Shown in pieces: positions 1-8,553 of a stretch of DNA of 56,907 nucleotides. The stretch is taken from the NCBI RefSeq assembly GCF_020532645.1, contig NZ_JAJAUZ010000048.1, positions 1 through 56,907 of the forward strand, in the 5' to 3' direction. How positions within the stretch are numbered: position 1 is the first letter of the stretch; each line of letters begins with the position of its first letter. Made by a program: the position numbers and the translations under genes. The notes below the pieces were generated by a model that was given only the letters and a program-made list of their open reading frames with translations, ran no database searches and had not been told where the DNA came from. This DNA comes from Streptomyces bambusae (GTDB lineage: Bacteria > Actinomycetota > Actinomycetes > Streptomycetales > Streptomycetaceae).

Positions 1-29
1 ACGTCATTTCTACGCGCGTTGCGCAGCGT

Positions 30-46
30 GCACCCGATGCGGGTGC
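30..46 (-). terminator. Small hairpin downstream of the EEP-fold gene
   Basis: A 6-bp stem (GCACCC / GGGTGC) with a 5-base loop lies about 45 bases beyond the stop codon of the minus-strand EEP-fold gene. It is short and has no T tract, so a terminator role is only a guess. I see nothing else in bases 1-89. Confidence 0.25.
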
Positions 47-89
47 GGCGCCATACCTCCGGCAGGGCCCATTTGTTGAGCGGCGTGTG

Positions 90-1430
90 TCAGCGAAGAG
101 TCTGGATGAAGCCGATCTTGTCGATCTCGTCGCCCGAACGGCCGTGGAAGCCGGTGATCTGCCAGCCGGTTGGGGCGGTGTGGGTGACGCAGTCGGGGGT
201 GGCGGTGCCGCCGGCCAGGGTGCGGCCGAGGTTCGTCGTGAAGCGCACGTGGAAAATGCGGGTGTGGCCGTCCTTCTGGGCACGGCACAGGTGGGCGGTG
301 GTCACGTACTCGCCACTGCCGAGCCTCAGGGAGGCTGTGGTTCCGCCTGTGCCGCCGTGGGCGAGGGTCGTCCCGTTGTCCAGGGTGATGCCCATCCCGT
401 CGACGCGGGCGCCGGCCCGCAGGGCGATGCCGGTGGCACGGGCGCCGGCGGGGATGCGGTCGATGTCGTTGAAGCGCGTGCCGTGCGGTCCGCCGAACTG
501 CTCGCTCAGACGGTAGGCCGGATTGCGCTCCCAGGAGAACCGGACCGCCACGGGGTCGTGGTCGGAGAGCATGAGCTTGTCGCCTGTGAGGAAATCCGCG
601 TGGTCGTTGGCGTACGAGGTCGCGTTCAGGGAGACCAGCCGACTGCTCCGGTAGAGAACCTTGTCGACGAGCTCGCAGGTGGGAGGCACGGTCGGCGCGG
701 ACTGGTCGCAGACGAGGGGCTCGCTGCCCTTCGAGGGCGGGATGCCCCCGCGGATCAGCTCGACCCAGGCGTCTTCGAGGCCGTTGGCGGCCGTGAACTC
801 GGCGATGGTGTCGCCGGCACGGGTGTAGCGGGTGTTGGTGTCGCCCATGACGATGACCGCGTTGCCTGCCGAGTGGCTTCTGATGAACGCGGTGAGCTGG
901 TTCAGGTTGTCGGCCCGCGACGCGAGGTCGCCTGCGCTCGTGCCCGCGTTGGTGTGCAGGTTGTAGAAGTCGACGTACACCCCCTCGGCGAGGCGCTGTC
1001 TGGCGAAGCTGAAGCCCTTGGGCGTCAGGCAGTCACCCGAGTCGTACTGGCACGAGTTCCAGCGGACCCGCTCGAAGTCATCGGTGTCGTAAGGGGACTT
1101 CGACAGGGTGTTCAGCCCGCTGCCGATGCCCGCCCCGCCGCTGGTGGGGGTGCGGTACGGGTGGGCGGTGTCGGCGGCGTACAGGCGTGCGTGGTAGTTG
1201 AAGTCCTCCTGCACGTGGACGATGTCGTACGGTGCGATCCGCCGGCCGATTTCCGTGGTGCTTGGCTCGCGCGGTGTCGGGGCGCTGGAGATGCTCTCGG
1301 GCAGTCCGGCGACGTTGTAGGTGAGCACGCTGAAGGCGCCGGAGTCCGCGGCCACCGCCGGTGTCGCCGTCGCGGCGGGTCCGGCAAGTGCGGCGGCAGC
1401 CGCCGTCAGCCAGGCAAGGAGTCGGTGCAT
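90..1430 (-). CDS. Secreted endonuclease/exonuclease/phosphatase-fold protein with jacalin-like C-terminus
   Basis: 446 aa, with an AGGAGA ribosome site just upstream of the ATG. Residues 1-28 form a signal peptide (hydrophobic, ending AVAA), so the protein should be secreted. Residues about 33-300 have the EEP (DNase I/sphingomyelinase) fold: a QED motif near residue 74, a GDTNTRY motif and a terminal SDHDPV motif, which carry metal-binding and catalytic residues in this superfamily. Residues about 305-446 look like a jacalin-type beta-prism lectin domain, with an FGG start and an ITGFHGRSGDEIDKIGF ending. It is the last gene after mmsB on the same strand (58-base gap), so read-through transcription is possible. 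The substrate cannot be told from sequence: phosphodiester lipids, inositol phosphates or nucleic acid are all possible. The fold call is firm; the function is open. Confidence 0.8.
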   Translation of the reverse strand: MHRLLAWLTAAAAALAGPAATATPAVAADSGAFSVLTYNVAGLPESISSAPTPREPSTTEIGRRIAPYDIVHVQEDFNYHARLYAADTAHPYRTPTSGGAGIGSGLNTLSKSPYDTDDFERVRWNSCQYDSGDCLTPKGFSFARQRLAEGVYVDFYNLHTNAGTSAGDLASRADNLNQLTAFIRSHSAGNAVIVMGDTNTRYTRAGDTIAEFTAANGLEDAWVELIRGGIPPSKGSEPLVCDQSAPTVPPTCELVDKVLYRSSRLVSLNATSYANDHADFLTGDKLMLSDHDPVAVRFSWERNPAYRLSEQFGGPHGTRFNDIDRIPAGARATGIALRAGARVDGMGITLDNGTTLAHGGTGGTTASLRLGSGEYVTTAHLCRAQKDGHTRIFHVRFTTNLGRTLAGGTATPDCVTHTAPTGWQITGFHGRSGDEIDKIGFIQTLR

Positions 1431-1488
1431 GGCGGTCTCCTGGTCGGTGGGAGCGGGGGGTGGGGGGCCGGCCGGGCGGGAAGCCGGG

Positions 1489-2724
1489 TCAGGCTGCGGC
1501 CTTGCGCTTGTTGTAGACGTCGAAGCCGACGGCCGCCAGCAGGACCAGGCCCTTGATCACCTGTTGGTAGTCGGTCCCCACGCCCACCAGCGACATGCCG
1601 TTGTTCAGGACGCCCAGCACCAGGCCGCCGGTGAGCGCACCGAGGACGGTACCCACACCGCCGCTCGCCGAGGCTCCGCCGATGAAGGCGGCGGCGATCG
1701 CCTCCAGCTCGAAGTTGATGCCTGCCTGCGGCGTACCGGCGTTGAGCCGCGCGGCGAACACCAGCCCGGCCAGGGCCGCGAGGACGCCCATGTTCACGAA
1801 GGCCAGGAAGACGACCCGCTTGCTCTTCACCCCGGACAGCCGCGCAGCCGCCTCGTTGCCGCCGATGGCGTAGGTGTGCCGGCCGAGGATCGAGTTGCGC
1901 ATCACGTATCCGAAGCCGACCAACAGGACTCCGAGGATCAGCAGGACGATCGGCACGCCGTGGTAGCTGGCGAGCAGCAGGGTGAAGGCCGTCACGGCCG
2001 CCGTGATCGCGCCGAGCTTCACGAGGAAGAGTCCCGCGGGGAGCGGTTCCAGGCCGTACGAGGCGGCCCGCCGTCGTCCGCGTACCTCCTGCAGGATGGC
2101 GATGGCCAGCACCGAGAGCCCCAGGAGCAGGGTGAGGTTGTGGTAGTCGGTCGAGGGGCCGACCGCGGGGAGGAAGCCGCTGCTGATGTTCTGGAAGCCC
2201 TTGGGGAACGGCGCGATCGACTGACCCTGGAGGAGGATCTGGGTCCCGCCGCGGAACAGCAGCATGCCGGCCAGCGTGACGATGAACGAGGGGATCCCGA
2301 GATAGGCGATCCAGAACCCCTGCCAGGCGCCGGCGAGCGCCCCGATCAGCAGCGCGACCGCCAGCGCCAGGGGCCATGCCATCCGGTGCTCGACCATCAT
2401 CACTGCCGCTGCCGCCCCGACGAAGGCGGCGAGCGAGCCGACCGACAGGTCGATGTGCCCGGCAATGATGACGATCATCATTCCGACGGCCAGGATGAGG
2501 ATGTAGCCGTTCTGCTGGATCAGGTTGGTGACGTTGAGCGGCTGGAGCAGGATGCCGTCCGTCCAGATCTGGAACAGCAGTACGATCAACGCCAGCGCGA
2601 GCAGCATCCCGTACTGGCGCAGGTTGCCTCGCAGTGCCCGGGCCACGATGTGGCCCGCCGACGGTCTCCGGCCGGTCTCCGGCGTACCGGGAGCGGTGTC
2701 TGGGGTGGTTCTGGTCTGCGCCAT
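1489..2724 (-). CDS. mmsB: Monosaccharide ABC transporter permease, MmsB/GguB type
   Basis: 411 aa. This is the membrane subunit of a CUT2 sugar importer. It has about 10 hydrophobic segments, the characteristic GHIDLSVGS motif near residue 90 and the cytoplasmic GNEAAARLSGV loop near residue 295 that contacts the ATPase. A charged insertion around residues 210-230 (QEVRGRRRAAS) is typical of the MmsB/GguB/XylH branch rather than RbsC. Its ATG lies two bases after the mmsA stop codon, implying translational coupling. It should form a complex with MmsA and ChvE encoded upstream. The family handles several aldoses (arabinose, xylose, galactose, glucose); the operators before chvE suggest pentose/arabinose control here. 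Confidence 0.9.
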   Translation of the reverse strand: MAQTRTTPDTAPGTPETGRRPSAGHIVARALRGNLRQYGMLLALALIVLLFQIWTDGILLQPLNVTNLIQQNGYILILAVGMMIVIIAGHIDLSVGSLAAFVGAAAAVMMVEHRMAWPLALAVALLIGALAGAWQGFWIAYLGIPSFIVTLAGMLLFRGGTQILLQGQSIAPFPKGFQNISSGFLPAVGPSTDYHNLTLLLGLSVLAIAILQEVRGRRRAASYGLEPLPAGLFLVKLGAITAAVTAFTLLLASYHGVPIVLLILGVLLVGFGYVMRNSILGRHTYAIGGNEAAARLSGVKSKRVVFLAFVNMGVLAALAGLVFAARLNAGTPQAGINFELEAIAAAFIGGASASGGVGTVLGALTGGLVLGVLNNGMSLVGVGTDYQQVIKGLVLLAAVGFDVYNKRKAAA

Positions 2725-2726
2725 GC

Positions 2727-4274
2727 CTATACCTGTGTGTCGGTGGATGCGGTGCTCACGGTCATGAGCCGCATGAGGGATTCCTGGGTGGCGTCCGAAC
2801 GGGTCGCCTCACCGGTGATGCGGCCTGCGGCCATGGTGTAGATCCGGTCGCACAGGCCCAGGAGTTCGGGGAGTTCGGACGAGATGACCAGCACCGTCTT
2901 GCCCTCGGTGGCGAGTTCGGCGATGACGGAGTAGATCTCCGCTTTGGCGCCGACGTCGATGCCCCGGGTCGGTTCGTCGAGGATCAGGACCTCCGGCTCG
3001 GCGAAGATCCACTTGCTGAGGGCGACCTTCTGCTGGTTGCCGCCGCTGAGCTTGCCGGTCTCGGCGAACACCGAGGGGGCCTTGATGCCCATGGTCCGCC
3101 GGAACGATTCGGCGATCCGCGCCTCCTCGTGGCGGTCGACCCAGCCCCGCCGGGCGACCTTGCCGAGGGCGCTCAGCGAGATGTTCCGGCTGATGTCGTC
3201 GTTGAGGTGGAGGCCGAGCTGTTTGCGGTCCTCGGTCACGTAGGCGATGCCGTGCCCGATCGCTTCCGGTACCGTCCGGGTGCGGACCTCCCGGCCGTGC
3301 AGCCGAACCCGGCCGCCGGTCCAACGGCCGTACGACTGGCCGAAGACGCTCATGGCGAGTTCGGTGCGGCCGGCCCCCATGAGCCCGGCGATGCCGACGA
3401 TCTCGCCTCGGCGGGCGTGCAGCGAGACGCCGTCGACCACCTTGCGCCGCCGGTCGATCGGGTGCCGGACGCTCCAGTCCTCGATCTCGAAGGCGATGTC
3501 GCCGATCACCGGGGTGCGCTCGGGGTAGCGGTGTTCGAGATCGCGGCCGACCATGCCGCGGATGATCCGCTCCTCGGAGATGCCCTCGGGGCCGATCGCG
3601 ATGGTTTCGATGGTCCGCCCGTCCCGCAGGATGGTGACGGCGTCGGCGACCCGGGCGATCTCGTTGAGCTTGTGCGAGATGAGGATGCAGGAGATCCCTT
3701 GGGCCTTCAGTTCGAGGATCAGGTCGAGCAGCTTGCGGCTGTCCTCGTCGTTCAGGGCGGCGGTCGGCTCGTCCAGGATGAGCAGCCTGACCTCCTTGGC
3801 GAGCGCCTTGGCGATCTCGACCAGTTGCTGTTTGCCCACGCCGAGATCGGCGATCCGGGTGTGCGGGCTCTCGGCGAGTCCGACCTGCCGGATCAGTGCG
3901 GCGGCGTGCGTCAGGGTCCGGTGCCAGCTGATGAAGCCCCGGGTGGCGTGCTCGTTGCCGAGGAAGATGTTCTCGGCGATCGACAGGTGGGGCACCAGGG
4001 CGAGTTCCTGGTGGATGATCACGATGCCGCGCTGCTCGCTGGCCCGGATGTCCCGGAACCGGCAGGGCTCGCCCTCGAAGTAGATCTCGCCCTGGTAGGC
4101 GCCGTGCGGGTAGACCCCGCTGAGCACCTTCATCAGTGTGGACTTGCCCGCGCCGTTCTCACCGCAGACGGCGTGCACCTCGCCGGGGGCAACGGTCAGG
4201 TTGACCTCGGAGAGAGCCCTGACACCGGGAAACGTCTTGCTGATCGACCGCATCTCGAGAACGGGTCGGGCCAT
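2727..4274 (-). CDS. mmsA: Monosaccharide ABC transporter ATPase, MmsA/GguA type
   Basis: 515 aa from the ATG at 4274. An in-frame ATG at 4316 would add 14 residues but has no better ribosome site, and the family begins close to the motif that follows 4274 (VLEMRSISKTFPGV). Two fused ABC domains are visible. The first has Walker A GENGAGKST, the signature region LGVGKQQLVEIAKAL and Walker B LLILDEPTAAL. The second has a degenerate P-loop (GLMGAGRTEL) with an intact LSGGNQQKVALSKW signature and LILDEPTRGIDVG. This asymmetry is normal for CUT2 ATPases. It would energise MmsB in the cytoplasm. It is the middle gene of chvE-mmsA-mmsB, about 100 bases after chvE. Confidence 0.92.
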   Translation of the reverse strand: MARPVLEMRSISKTFPGVRALSEVNLTVAPGEVHAVCGENGAGKSTLMKVLSGVYPHGAYQGEIYFEGEPCRFRDIRASEQRGIVIIHQELALVPHLSIAENIFLGNEHATRGFISWHRTLTHAAALIRQVGLAESPHTRIADLGVGKQQLVEIAKALAKEVRLLILDEPTAALNDEDSRKLLDLILELKAQGISCILISHKLNEIARVADAVTILRDGRTIETIAIGPEGISEERIIRGMVGRDLEHRYPERTPVIGDIAFEIEDWSVRHPIDRRRKVVDGVSLHARRGEIVGIAGLMGAGRTELAMSVFGQSYGRWTGGRVRLHGREVRTRTVPEAIGHGIAYVTEDRKQLGLHLNDDISRNISLSALGKVARRGWVDRHEEARIAESFRRTMGIKAPSVFAETGKLSGGNQQKVALSKWIFAEPEVLILDEPTRGIDVGAKAEIYSVIAELATEGKTVLVISSELPELLGLCDRIYTMAAGRITGEATRSDATQESLMRLMTVSTASTDTQV

Positions 4275-4375
4275 GGGTGTGCATCCGTATCGTCGGGGCG
4301 GTGCGGAGCCGGGCATGCCGGGTGCCGCACCGCCGGTTCGGTGTCGCCGGACCCGTCGGCCGGTCCGGTCCGGGG

Positions 4376-5467
4376 CTACTTGAGCTGGTCCGCGGTGTAC
4401 TGGCCGCTGTCCACCAGGACCTTGCGGTAGTTCTCCTTGTCGACGCTGACGGGCTGGAGCAGCTGCGCAGGGACGGTCTTGACGCCGTTGTCGTACTGCT
4501 TCGTGTCGTTGACCTCGGGCTTCCCGCCGGTCAGCAGCGCGTCGCCCATCTGGACGGCTGCCTTGGCCAGTTGGCGGGTGTCCTTGTAGACGGTCTGGGT
4601 CTGCTCGCCCGCGATGATCGACTTCACCGAGGCCAGCTCGCCGTCCTGGCCCGTGACGACGGGCAGTGGCCGGCCGGCTCCGTAGCCGACGCCCTTGAGC
4701 GAGGAGATGATGCCGATCGAGATGCCGTCGTACGGGGAGAGCACGGCGTCGACGCGGGCGGTGGTGTACGACTTGCTCAGCAGGTTGTCCATCCGCGACT
4801 GGGCGAGACCGCCGTCCCAGCGGAGCGTGGCGATCTGGCTGAGCGAGGTCTGGCCGCTCTGCACGACCAGCTTCTTGCTGTCGATGTACGGCTTGAGGAC
4901 GCTCATCGCACCGTTGTAGAAGAAGGCGGAATTGTTGTCGTCCGGTGAACCGGCGAACAGCTCGATGTTGAAGGGGCCCTTGCCGTCCTTGACGCCGAGC
5001 TTCCCGACGATGTAGTTCGCCTGGAGGACGCCGACCTTGTAGTTGTCGAATGTCGCGTAGTAGTCGACGTTCGGAGTGCCGCGGATCAGGCGGTCGTAGG
5101 AAATGACGGGGATGCCGGCGTCGGCCGCTTTCTGGAGCACGTTGGTGAGCGAGGAACCGTCGATGGCGCCGATCACCAGCAGGTCGGCCCCCTTGGTGAT
5201 CATGTTCTCCACCTGGGCGACCTGGTTCTCCACGACGTTGTCGCCGTACTGGAGGTCGGTTCTGTAACCCTTGGCCTGGAATTCCTTGACCATGTTGTTG
5301 CCGTCGTTGATCCAGCGCTCCGACGACTTGGTCGGCATCGCGATGCCGACGAGGCCGCCCTTGGCCTCCTCGCTTCCTTTCCCTCCTGCCCCGTTGGCGC
5401 TCTGGCCGCAGGCTGCCAGCGACAGGGTCAGACCCAGGGTGACAAGGCCGGCTGAAAGCTTCCGCAC
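4376..5467 (-). CDS. chvE: Monosaccharide-binding lipoprotein, ChvE/MmsE type
   Basis: 363 aa. The GTG at 5467 is chosen because GGAGG sits 6 bases upstream and a lipoprotein signal peptide follows at once; the longer frame back to 5653 runs through the operator region and is not protein-like. The lipobox LAAC puts the lipidated cysteine at residue 20. The mature part has the periplasmic-binding-protein/LacI fold of CUT2 receptors: VGIAMPTKSSERW near the start, repeated substrate-contact loops (YDRLIRG, FAGSPDDNN) and a hinge motif VVTGQDGE. It would capture monosaccharides outside the membrane and deliver them to MmsB. First gene of the transporter operon, preceded by a 377-base region with two LacI-type operators. 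Confidence 0.92.
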   Translation of the reverse strand: MRKLSAGLVTLGLTLSLAACGQSANGAGGKGSEEAKGGLVGIAMPTKSSERWINDGNNMVKEFQAKGYRTDLQYGDNVVENQVAQVENMITKGADLLVIGAIDGSSLTNVLQKAADAGIPVISYDRLIRGTPNVDYYATFDNYKVGVLQANYIVGKLGVKDGKGPFNIELFAGSPDDNNSAFFYNGAMSVLKPYIDSKKLVVQSGQTSLSQIATLRWDGGLAQSRMDNLLSKSYTTARVDAVLSPYDGISIGIISSLKGVGYGAGRPLPVVTGQDGELASVKSIIAGEQTQTVYKDTRQLAKAAVQMGDALLTGGKPEVNDTKQYDNGVKTVPAQLLQPVSVDKENYRKVLVDSGQYTADQLK

Positions 5468-5610
5468 AGTTCCTCCAGTGGTGTTCCGCGACCGGCGCAG
5501 TGCGACCCGGCCGGGAGGACCGGATGCGGTCGAGCGGCGCCGGTCCGAAGCCGTGTCCGCGCGCTGCGCGGATCGGGTCGTCCGGCGTGTCCGGCCTGGC
5601 GATACCTGAG

Positions 5611-5624
5611 TGTTAACGCTAACA
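5611..5624. promoter_or_regulatory. LacI-family operator (arabinose-type box), proximal to chvE
   Basis: TGTTAACGCTAACA is a near-perfect palindrome, 144 bases upstream of the chvE GTG. It matches the core of the ara-locus boxes at 24931, 25070, 32459 and 47878, with a single base breaking the symmetry. Confidence 0.75.
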
Positions 5625-5761
5625 AGAATGTCGTCAAGAGTCTGCGCGATCACCGTTCAGACAACCGGCTTGCAGAACAGAGCCGTTGTCGGTGCGCCGG
5701 CTTGGATGGTCGACATGGAGGGAGTCTTGGTCCTGTCGCTCCGTCGTTGGTGCACATGTCT

Positions 5762-5775
5762 TGTTAGCGCCAACA
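5762..5775. promoter_or_regulatory. LacI-family operator (arabinose-type box), distal to chvE
   Basis: TGTTAGCGCCAACA is the second box of this family before chvE, 24 bases from the xylA terminator stem. One position departs from the symmetric TGTTAGCGCTAACA found before the GH62 gene. Confidence 0.7.
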
Positions 5776-5798
5776 TCAGTCATCAGGTCTCTTCGACA

Positions 5799-5829
5799 GG
5801 CCGGGGCGTGGAGCGGCGACGCCCCGGCC
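5799..5829 (-). terminator. Hairpin terminator after xylA
   Basis: A perfect 11-bp GC-rich stem (GGCCGGGGCGT / ACGCCCCGGCC) with a 9-base loop, 15 bases past the xylA stop. There is no T tract, as is common for actinobacterial terminators. It would separate xylA from the chvE operon on the same strand. Confidence 0.7.
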
Positions 5830-5844
5830 CGTGGACGGTCCGCC

Positions 5845-7017
5845 TCAGCGGGCGCCGAGGAGGTGCTCGAGAGCGAGCTGGTCCAGTTGCTCGTACGCCA
5901 TGCCGCGGCGGGCGGCGGCTTCGACGTCGAAGTCGTCGAAGGCGGACCGGTCGGACAGGAGGCCGGCCAGGCCGTCTTCGGCCGTGGGGAGGGCGAGTTC
6001 GGGGAGCCGGGAGGCGGCGAGTGCGGCCCGGACCTCCGGATCGGACCGGAAGGAGCGGGAACGCTCCGCCAGGAGAAGGTAGTTGCGCATGCAGGCGGCC
6101 GCCGAGGCCCAGACGCCGGCGGCGTCCTCGGTGCGCGGCGGCTTGAAGTCGAAGTGGCGGGGGCCGTCGTAGTCCGCCGACTCCAGCAGGTCGACCAGCC
6201 AGAAGGCCTGGCGCAGGTCGCCCGCTCCGAAACGCAGGTCCTGGTCGTACTTGATGCCGGTCTGGCCGTTGAGGTCGATGTGGAACAGCTTGCCGTGCCA
6301 GAGGGCCTGGGCGATGCCGTGCGCGAAGTTCAGCCCGGCCATCTGTTCGTGGCCGACCTCCGGGTTGAGGCCGACCCGCTCCGGCCGCTCCAGCTCGTCG
6401 ATGAACGCCAGGGCGTGGCCGATCGTGGGCAGCAGGATGTCGCCGCGCGGCTCGTTGGGCTTGGGCTCGATCGCGAAACGCAGGTCGTAGCCCTGGGTGT
6501 CGACGTACTCGCCCAGCAGGTCGAAGGCCTCCTTCAGCCGGTCGAGAGCGGTGCGCACGTCCTTGGCCGCCCCCGACTCCGCGCCCTCGCGGCCGCCCCA
6601 TGCCACGTAGACCGAGGCGCCGAGTTCCACGGCCAGATCGATGTTGCGGATCGTCTTGCGCAGTGCGTACCGCCGCACGTCCCGGTCGTTGGCGGTGAAG
6701 GCGCCGTCCTTGAAGACCGGATGGGTGAAGAGGTTGGTGGTGGCCATCGGCACCTTCAGCCCGGCGGTGTCGAGAGCGGTGCGGAAGCGCTTGACGGCCT
6801 GCTCGCGGGTGGCCTCGCCGGCGGTGAAGGGGATCAGGTCGTCGTCGTGGAACGTGACGCCGTAGGCGCCGAGCCCGGCCAGCCGCTCGACGGTCTCGAC
6901 CGGGTCGAGGGCGGCCCGGGTGGCGGAGCCGAAGGGATCCTGTCCCTGCCAGCCCACGGTCCAGAGGCCGAAGGTGAACTTGTGCGCGGGGGTGGGGGTG
7001 AGCGGGTCGGTGGTCAT
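5845..7017 (-). CDS. xylA: Xylose isomerase
   Basis: 390 aa, the usual length of the actinobacterial class I enzyme. It interconverts D-xylose and D-xylulose in the cytoplasm (and D-glucose/D-fructose in vitro). The start FTFGLWTVGWQGQDPFG and the motif VTFHDDD with the catalytic His57 are diagnostic. Metal-binding acidic residues are visible in IEPKPNEPRGD and in GHEQMAGLNF. A GGAG ribosome site lies upstream of the ATG. It is transcribed divergently from xylB; the 92-base gap contains an AT-rich inverted repeat likely used for joint control. Closely resembles the Streptomyces glucose isomerases used industrially. Confidence 0.97.
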   Translation of the reverse strand: MTTDPLTPTPAHKFTFGLWTVGWQGQDPFGSATRAALDPVETVERLAGLGAYGVTFHDDDLIPFTAGEATREQAVKRFRTALDTAGLKVPMATTNLFTHPVFKDGAFTANDRDVRRYALRKTIRNIDLAVELGASVYVAWGGREGAESGAAKDVRTALDRLKEAFDLLGEYVDTQGYDLRFAIEPKPNEPRGDILLPTIGHALAFIDELERPERVGLNPEVGHEQMAGLNFAHGIAQALWHGKLFHIDLNGQTGIKYDQDLRFGAGDLRQAFWLVDLLESADYDGPRHFDFKPPRTEDAAGVWASAAACMRNYLLLAERSRSFRSDPEVRAALAASRLPELALPTAEDGLAGLLSDRSAFDDFDVEAAARRGMAYEQLDQLALEHLLGAR

Positions 7018-7043
7018 GAGGTGCTCCGGAGCAGCCGAGGGGT

Positions 7044-7066
7044 ATTTGTAATGGCAAAAAACAAAT
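7044..7066. promoter_or_regulatory. AT-rich inverted repeat in the xylA/xylB intergenic region
   Basis: The arms ATTTGT (7044-7049) and ACAAAT (7061-7066) flank an 11-base spacer inside the only AT-rich patch of the locus, roughly midway between the divergent xylA and xylB starts. It is the obvious candidate operator for the ROK regulator encoded after xylB. That assignment is inference from position. Confidence 0.5.
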
Positions 7067-7109
7067 TAGTATGCAGACAGGCCCGAGGGAACCCCACCGG
7101 AGGAAACGC

Positions 7110-8540
7110 ATGTCTGCTCAGCGTGTCGTGATCGGTGTCGACAGCTCCACCCAGTCCACCAAGGCCGTCGCCGTCGACCTGGAGTCCGGCGCCGTCCTGG
7201 GTGAGGGCCGCGCCGCGCACACCGTCAGTGCGGGGAGCGGACGCGAGAGCGACCCGGAACAGTGGTGGCGGGCCCTCGGCGACGCCATGGCCGGGACCGG
7301 CTGGGCGGACCGCGCTGCCGCCTGCTCGATCGCCGGCCAGCAGCACGGCCTGGTCACCCTCGACGCGGCCGGCCGGCCCGTGCGCCCGGCGCTCCTGTGG
7401 AACGACGTCCGCTCCGCCCCGCAGGCAGCCGCACTCGGAGCCGCATTCGGCCCGGCAGACCTCGCGCACCGCACCGGCAGCGTCCCGACGGCAGCCTTCA
7501 CCTCCACCAAGTGGGCCTGGCTGCGAGCGCACGAACGTGCCGCGGCCGACCGCGTCGCGGCCGTCCGGCTTCCCCACGACTTCCTGACGGAGCGGCTCAC
7601 CGGCAAGGCCGTGACGGACCGCGGTGACGCCTCGGGAACCGGCTGGTGGGGACCGGACGGCTACGACGAGGACGTCCTCGGCCGGATCGGCCTCGACCCC
7701 GGCCTGCTGCCGCGGGTCCTTCCGCCCGGCGCCCCGGCGGGTGCCGTCCGCGCCGGGATGCCCCTGCGCGAGGGCGCCCTCGTGGCCACCGGGACCGGTG
7801 ACAACATGGCCGCCGCCCTCGGACTGGGCCTGACGCCCGGACGTCCGGTGCTGAGCCTCGGCACCTCCGGCACCGTCTACACCGTCGGCCGGACCCGGCC
7901 CGTCGACCCCAGCGGAACCGTCGCCGGCTTCGCCGACGCCCTCGGCGGCTGGCTGCCGCTGGCCTGCACGCTCAACTGCACCCTCGCCGTCGACCGCTTC
8001 GCCGCCCTCGTCGGCCGAGACCGCGAGGACGTCGAAGGAGGTGGCACGGCCGTGGTGCTTCCCTACCTCGACGGCGAGCGCACCCCGGACCTCCCGGGCG
8101 CGTCCGGCCTGGTCCACGGGCTGCGCCACGACACCACACCGGGACAGCTGCTCCAGGCCGCCTACGACGGAGCCGTCCAGGCCCTGCTCGGGGCGCTGGA
8201 CGACGTACTGCGAGCCGGAGGCGAGGACCCCGCTCCCGACGAACCCCTGCTGCTGATCGGCGGCGGCGCCCGCGGCACGGCCTGGCAGCGGACCGTCCAG
8301 CGGCTGTCCGGCCGCGCCGTCCAGGTGCCCGACATCCGGGAACCGGTCGCCCTCGGGGCCGCCGCCCAGGCCGCCGCACTGCTCACGGGCGAGCCCGCCG
8401 ACGCCGTCGCCCGGCGCTGGGGGACCGCCGGTGGCCGGGTACTGGACCCCATGCCCCGGGACGATGACACCCTCGCAAGGATCGCCAGTACGCTGCGGAG
8501 GGCGCGGGCCTTGCAGGAGGTTCCGCCTGCACAGCGATAG
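7110..8540 (+). CDS. xylB: Xylulokinase
   Basis: 476 aa. The ATG at 7110 is preceded by GGAGGA at ideal spacing; an in-frame ATG at 7071 lies in the AT-rich regulatory patch and lacks a site. FGGY-family sugar kinase that phosphorylates D-xylulose with ATP to xylulose 5-phosphate. The N-terminal phosphate-1 motif GVDSSTQSTKAVAVD, the GQQHGLV substrate loop, the LWNDVRS segment and the C-terminal adenosine motif GGGARGTAWQR are all present. It is the first gene after the divergent promoter region and is followed after 13 bases by the ROK regulator, so the two are probably cotranscribed. Confidence 0.95.
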   Translation: MSAQRVVIGVDSSTQSTKAVAVDLESGAVLGEGRAAHTVSAGSGRESDPEQWWRALGDAMAGTGWADRAAACSIAGQQHGLVTLDAAGRPVRPALLWNDVRSAPQAAALGAAFGPADLAHRTGSVPTAAFTSTKWAWLRAHERAAADRVAAVRLPHDFLTERLTGKAVTDRGDASGTGWWGPDGYDEDVLGRIGLDPGLLPRVLPPGAPAGAVRAGMPLREGALVATGTGDNMAAALGLGLTPGRPVLSLGTSGTVYTVGRTRPVDPSGTVAGFADALGGWLPLACTLNCTLAVDRFAALVGRDREDVEGGGTAVVLPYLDGERTPDLPGASGLVHGLRHDTTPGQLLQAAYDGAVQALLGALDDVLRAGGEDPAPDEPLLLIGGGARGTAWQRTVQRLSGRAVQVPDIREPVALGAAAQAAALLTGEPADAVARRWGTAGGRVLDPMPRDDDTLARIASTLRRARALQEVPPAQR

Positions 8541-8553
8541 GAGCGGCGGCGCG

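Larger units (their letters stand above)
5468..5844 (-). promoter_or_regulatory. Regulatory region of the chvE-mmsAB operon
   Basis: A 377-base gene-free stretch between the end of xylA and the chvE start. It holds the xylA hairpin terminator (5799-5829) and two palindromic boxes (5611-5624, 5762-5775) of the same family as the boxes at the ara genes. The centres lie 151 bp apart, a spacing that would allow looping. No -35/-10 pair stands out clearly enough to call. Confidence 0.6.

Noticed and set aside
2634..4430. 598-codon plus-strand frame opposite mmsA
   Set aside because: It is the antisense shadow of the ABC ATPase; no ribosome site or recognisable motif.
5468..5653. Longer form of ChvE starting at 5653
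   Set aside because: It would place the lipoprotein signal peptide 60 residues inside the protein and run through the operator at 5611; the GTG with GGAGG at 5467 fits.
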